DNA of 64,000 bases, taken from positions 124,001-188,000 of the forward strand of contig DASVLJ010000011.1 of NCBI GenBank assembly GCA_036384915.1, given 5' to 3'. The translations under genes and the position numbers were made by a program. The DNA comes from PKWO01 sp036384915. GTDB lineage: Bacteria > Pseudomonadota > Gammaproteobacteria > Burkholderiales > Burkholderiaceae_D. Each line of letters starts with the position of its first letter. Within the stretch, counting starts at the first letter, position 1. Shown in pieces: positions 61,019 to 64,000 of this stretch. Below the pieces are notes generated by a model. That model saw only the letters and a list, made by a program, of their open reading frames with translations. It made no database searches and was not told the DNA's origin.

Positions 61019-61179
61019 TTGGCGCGTCCAGCATGGGCGCACTCCCGTGGGCGCAAGTCCCGCCGTCAGTTGATCGCAGCGAACGAAGTGAAGCGCAACT
61101 GCGTGAGCCAACTGGCCGAGCAGATCGACGCGAGCCGGGAATTATCGGCCCCGCCTTGAGCGAACCGGTGCGCCTTGGA

Positions 61180-61464
61180 TCAAAAATATAGCCTCGGCTC
61201 CTCGATGACGAGATCGGATGCCGCATAGGCGACGCAAGGCAGGATATAGCCCTCCCTCTTTTCGTCGGCACTCAAGCCCGGCCATTCGATGTCGTAACGG
61301 ACGCCGCCGCTTTTCGCCCTGCACATGCACGTGCGGCAGGTGCCGTTGCGGCATGAAGCCGGCAAGGGAACCCCGGCGCGATGCGCCGCCAGCATGATGG
61401 ACAAGTCTTCCGGCGCTTCGAAGTCGACGCCCAAGGGTTCCACGCGTATGTTCCAGGTATTCAT
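61180..61464 (-). CDS. plant-type 2Fe-2S ferredoxin
   Basis: 94 residues. Cluster motif SCRNGTCRTCMC (C-x4-C-x2-C) with the fourth Cys in EGYILPCVAYAASDLVIE. Start ATG 61464 overlaps the apbE stop (ATGA), so it is coupled to the flavin transferase; it may deliver electrons to the flavinylated target or to an unlinked reductase. The longer upstream frame lies inside apbE and is not real. Confidence 0.9.
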   Translation of the reverse strand: MNTWNIRVEPLGVDFEAPEDLSIMLAAHRAGVPLPASCRNGTCRTCMCRAKSGGVRYDIEWPGLSADEKREGYILPCVAYAASDLVIEEPRLYF

Positions 61465-62363
61465 CGCTTGGCGTGCATTTTCCCTTCGCGATCGACTGCC
61501 AGGTAGGCCAGGTTCGATTCCTCGAGGAATGCCAGCGCGCCATCGCCCTTCAACATGGCGATCGTCGAATAGCTGCCGGCAGCCACGGCTAAAGGCGCCA
61601 GCACGCTGACAGAGCGCCAGGTCTCGACCGGCATGCCGGTTTTCGGATTCAGGATGTGGCAATAGCGCCGGCCGTCGAGATCGAAGTAGCGCTCGTAGTC
61701 GCCGCTGGTGGTCAACGCCCCCGACTCGATCGGAATCGCCGCAACTGTCGCCTCATGATGGCGCGGATCCTGGATACCGATCACCCAGGGCGAGCCATCC
61801 GGCTGCGGCCCGAGGATGCGCATGTCGCCACCGAGATTGACGTAGCCGTGCTGCACGCCCTGCCCCGCCAGGATGGCGGCAGCACGATCGGCGGCATATT
61901 CCTTGCCGAAGCCGCCAAAATCGATTTCCATGCCCACGCGCGGGAGGGCAATATGCACGGTATTGCTCCGCCACTGCACATCGCCCCAGCCGATCAGGGC
62001 GAGCAAGGGTTGCAACTGCTCCGCTGCGGGAATGCGCGCCTCGCGGAAATTCCAGGCACGGCGCAAGACGCCCGAGGTGATGTCGAACAGGCCGCCCGAT
62101 GCCTTGTGGAGCGCATCGGCATAGCCGAACAGGGCCACGGTTTCATCGTCGCATTCGACGGCACTTTCCCCGGCCGCGGCATTGATGCGCGACACGATGC
62201 TGTCGGGCCGGTAGCGCGAATACTTAATTTCGATGCGGCGCACCTCATCGATCGCTGGCTGGGCCAGCCGGCGCGCCTCGTCTTCATCGCGGGCTGCCAG
62301 CCGGACTTCGCAGGTGCTGGCCATGGCGCCGAAAGCGACGCCGAAGGTGGGTAGGGAATTCAT
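61461..62363 (-). CDS. apbE: FAD:protein FMN transferase ApbE
   Basis: 300 residues. EIDFGGFGKEYAADRAAAIL, the Gly-rich GYVNLGGDMRILG and CHILNPKTGMPV are ApbE motifs for FAD and Mg binding; attaches FMN to Thr/Ser of extracytoplasmic proteins. No cleavable signal or lipobox is visible at ATG 62363 (MNSLPTFGVAFGAMAS), so it may be cytoplasmic or tethered by its weakly hydrophobic start. No typical flavinylation target (NqrC/RnfG-like) is in view. Confidence 0.92.
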   Translation of the reverse strand: MNSLPTFGVAFGAMASTCEVRLAARDEDEARRLAQPAIDEVRRIEIKYSRYRPDSIVSRINAAAGESAVECDDETVALFGYADALHKASGGLFDITSGVLRRAWNFREARIPAAEQLQPLLALIGWGDVQWRSNTVHIALPRVGMEIDFGGFGKEYAADRAAAILAGQGVQHGYVNLGGDMRILGPQPDGSPWVIGIQDPRHHEATVAAIPIESGALTTSGDYERYFDLDGRRYCHILNPKTGMPVETWRSVSVLAPLAVAAGSYSTIAMLKGDGALAFLEESNLAYLAVDREGKMHAKR

Positions 62364-62390
62364 GGCGCCATCATACCGCGCCACGGCGCA

Positions 62391-62633
62391 TTAATTGCAG
62401 CCGCAACCGCCGCCGCCCACGCCGGAACCGCCGGACGCCGCTTCACGGCTGTAATAGATATGCTCGGCGAACTTGGCGTCGAGCGGATCGCTGCCCTGGA
62501 TGGTCATCTCGGGCTTGGCCAGCACGCCTTTTTCCCAGGGCTGCACCGGCTGGATCAGGCTGCAGCCCGTGAGCGCGATCAGGGAGGATGCAAGCGCCGT
62601 GGTGCGGCACAAGGTTTTGAACGAATTCCGCAT
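62391..62633 (-). CDS. DUF4266 lipoprotein
   Basis: 80 residues. Lipobox LTGC (Cys near 24), VQPWEKGVLAKPEM, AKFAEHIYYSREAASGGSGVGGGGCGCN: the whole pattern, including the C-terminal Gly/Cys tail, is that of DUF4266. Members are usually found near ApbE, thioredoxin-like and DUF3570 genes. The CGC tail might bind metal or form a disulfide with the adjacent TlpA-like protein (inference). Confidence 0.88.
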   Translation of the reverse strand: MRNSFKTLCRTTALASSLIALTGCSLIQPVQPWEKGVLAKPEMTIQGSDPLDAKFAEHIYYSREAASGGSGVGGGGCGCN

Positions 62634-62641
62634 GATGCCCC

Positions 62642-63157
62642 TTATTGCTTGACCAGTTTGAGATTGCCGCGGATGCGGTTTTCCAGTTCGGCACGGTCCG
62701 CTTCATTGAAACCCTCATGCATCGCGATCACGCGGCCATCCGGCGCAATCAGCACGCTGCTGGGCATGCCTTTGACGCCATAGGAGCGCGCCACTGCACC
62801 GCCCGGATCGAAACCTATCTTGAAACCGGCCGACACGATGGAGAGAAATTCGAGCGCATCGGTACGCTTGGCATCAAGATTGACGGCCACGACTTGCAAT
62901 CCCTGATCGCCATAGCGTTTCTGCATGTCGTTCATCCAGGGAAAAGATTTCTTGCATGGGCCGCACCAGGAAGCCCAGAAGTCGAGATAAATCAGTTTGC
63001 CATGATATTCACTGAGCTTGACGTTGGCGGTTTGCCCCGCCACGTCGAATTGGGGCGCTTCCGCGCCCTGCTCCACGGCCAGCGCGGGCAGGCCGAAAGC
63101 GAACAGGATGGCGCCCAGCATGAGGCGCAAGGCTTTGACGCGGTGATGTGGATTCAA
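62642..63157 (-). CDS. TlpA-like periplasmic thioredoxin
   Basis: 171 residues. Signal peptide MNPHHRVKALRLMLGAILFAFGLPALA, then a TlpA/ResA-type domain with YLDFWASWCGPCKKSFPWM (CxxC) and the cis-Pro GMPSSVLIAPDGRV. TTG 63157 is preferred because AGGGGAAG lies at ideal distance and it creates a good signal n-region; an ATG at 63121 would also give a signal peptide. Probably reduces Cys of its DUF4266 neighbour. Confidence 0.88.
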   Translation of the reverse strand: MNPHHRVKALRLMLGAILFAFGLPALAVEQGAEAPQFDVAGQTANVKLSEYHGKLIYLDFWASWCGPCKKSFPWMNDMQKRYGDQGLQVVAVNLDAKRTDALEFLSIVSAGFKIGFDPGGAVARSYGVKGMPSSVLIAPDGRVIAMHEGFNEADRAELENRIRGNLKLVKQ

Positions 63158-63257
63158 TTGCTTCCCCTGTCGAAAAACTTGATGAATGGCCAACCCGAGC
63201 GGGCGAGCCTGCTTTCCCAGTCTATTCCGGAGGAAGCGGGCAAGGTTCAATCAGGGC

Positions 63258-64000
63258 TCAAAAATTCCAGGAGGCGTCGAATACGCCCGCATAATGGCGC
63301 GTGACACGCTGGGAGTAGTAGGTATTGTCGTAGGCGCGGTAGGTGTAGACGGTGGTCTCGTTCACGGAGGCAAGCGCCCATTGCAGGTTCCAGTCGCCTG
63401 CATGATAGGCCAGGCCAACACGGGTATCGCCATGGCTGTCCTTGTGGCTTGCGTCATCGCGCAGCCCTATGTCGAGATAGCCGGCGTGGGCCGTGAAGCG
63501 CAGCTTTTCCGTCAGCGGCACATTGTAATTGAGCTCGCCGTAGATCGAACGCACGCCGTCACCGAGATAGTTGGGCGAATAGTACAGCCGGACATTGAGT
63601 CGGTCGGTCGACAGTCCGACGAAGGCTTCGGTGTAATTCTGGCTCGTCCCGCCGGTATAGGCGGACTCCGAAACGCCCGCTTCCCAGCTCAATTCACTGG
63701 TCCACTGATGAGCATATCCGCCGTAGGCAATGGCCTGGCCGTGGGTGCCCGGCAGATCGACCGGCGAGAGGAACAAGCCGGCGAACCAGCCGCTATCGAA
63801 GTCGGCGGTCAGGTTCAATTGCGCTTCCGGATTGTCGTTCGAAAACGAGGTGCCGCGATAGATATAGTTCGATACCAGTGACACGCTGCCGCTGACTTGC
63901 GCGCCAGCGCTGCCGCTGACGGTAAGCATGGCAAGCGCCGTCAGGCGCAAAAGACAGGAGGAGGAAAAGCGGCAGGCTCGAAGGCGAGCATCAAGGTCAG
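63258..64000 (-). CDS. TorF-family putative porin (5' end beyond the window)
   Basis: At least 230 residues: after a signal ending SGSAGA, QVSGSVSLVSNYIYRGTSFSNDNPEAQLNLTADFDSGWFAGLFLS is the Gcw_chp/TorF N-terminus; alternating hydrophobic strands run to the terminal Phe (FDASWNF), an outer-membrane beta-barrel signature. A TTG at 63950 gives a minimal signal peptide but has no ribosome site, and the frame stays open to the window edge, so the true start may lie outside. Takes the place that DUF3570 often has beside DUF4266. Confidence 0.8.
   Translation of the reverse strand, partial: DLDARLRACRFSSSCLLRLTALAMLTVSGSAGAQVSGSVSLVSNYIYRGTSFSNDNPEAQLNLTADFDSGWFAGLFLSPVDLPGTHGQAIAYGGYAHQWTSELSWEAGVSESAYTGGTSQNYTEAFVGLSTDRLNVRLYYSPNYLGDGVRSIYGELNYNVPLTEKLRFTAHAGYLDIGLRDDASHKDSHGDTRVGLAYHAGDWNLQWALASVNETTVYTYRAYDNTYYSQRVTRHYAGVFDASWNF

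Noticed and set aside
60713..61159. Long plus-strand frame overlapping the glycine-zipper lipoprotein
   Set aside because: Crosses a strong terminator and most of it is an out-of-frame copy of the lipoprotein sequence; only its tail is mentioned as a low-interest fragment.
1..64000. CRISPR arrays, rRNA, tRNA, intact insertion sequences
   Set aside because: No regularly spaced repeats, conserved RNA gene sequence or transposase with terminal repeats was seen in the window.

Overview
The window is a large, almost complete flagellar and chemotaxis island, followed by about 18 kb of housekeeping genes. The organism is most likely a betaproteobacterium of the Burkholderiales, probably Oxalobacteraceae (Herminiimonas/Janthinobacterium/Collimonas-like). 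The reasons are: FlhDC as master regulator together with FlhF/FlhG and two stator pairs; an enteric-like che gene set containing both CheD and CheZ; a class I polyhydroxybutyrate locus (phaC-phaB-phaR); the rluD/pgeF/phaC neighbourhood; and high-GC coding DNA. The family call is an inference from gene content, not from a database search. No rRNA, tRNA, CRISPR array or intact insertion sequence was seen.

Layout. (1) 1-8545, plus strand: the 3' end of fliG, then fliH-I-J-K and fliL-M-N-O-P-Q-R (export ATPase complex, switch, export gate). (2) 8558-19528, minus strand: flgB-C-D-E-F-G-H-I-J-K-L (rod, hook, rings, junction). (3) 19692-23216, plus strand: flgA, flgM, flgN and an unusual SEC-C/TPR/sulfotransferase fusion. 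(4) 23213-30959, minus strand: flhB-flhA-flhF-flhG-fliA-motC-motD. (5) 31126-43904, minus strand: motA-motB, a CheZ-like protein, cheY, cheA, cheW, an MCP, cheR, cheD, cheB, a second cheY, cheZ and an EAL/HDOD protein. (6) 44131-45982, minus strand: flhDC followed, after a terminator, by a membrane-linked methyltransferase; upstream lies a long AT-rich control region. (7) 46670-58969: metC-like lyase, rimO, the PHB genes, pgeF, rluD, bamD, gst and small proteins. (8) 58970-60041: a gene-poor AT-rich stretch. (9) 60042-64000: secreted proteins and an ApbE/ferredoxin/DUF4266/TlpA/TorF-like cluster.

Regulation. Motifs of the form TAAAGTTT-N11-GCCGATAA (sigma-28/FliA) stand in front of flgM (20515), flgK (12080, minus) and probably motA. 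Two tandem copies, each inside a 42-43 bp direct repeat with an AT-rich palindromic upstream arm, lie in front of flhDC and point at it. If functional, this would be feedback from the late sigma factor FliA onto the class 1 master operon, with FlgM (also under a sigma-28 promoter) as the brake. This is the most interesting regulatory signal in the window.

Other noteworthy points are: FlhG with a degenerate Walker A loop but an intact FlhF-activating DQAxxLR helix; two CheY/CheZ-type pairs; a shared GD[VI]ELF tail on CheD and the CheZ-like protein; palindromic interspersed elements placed flush against the flgN start and the flgC stop; and the flgL terminator encoded inside the end of fliR.
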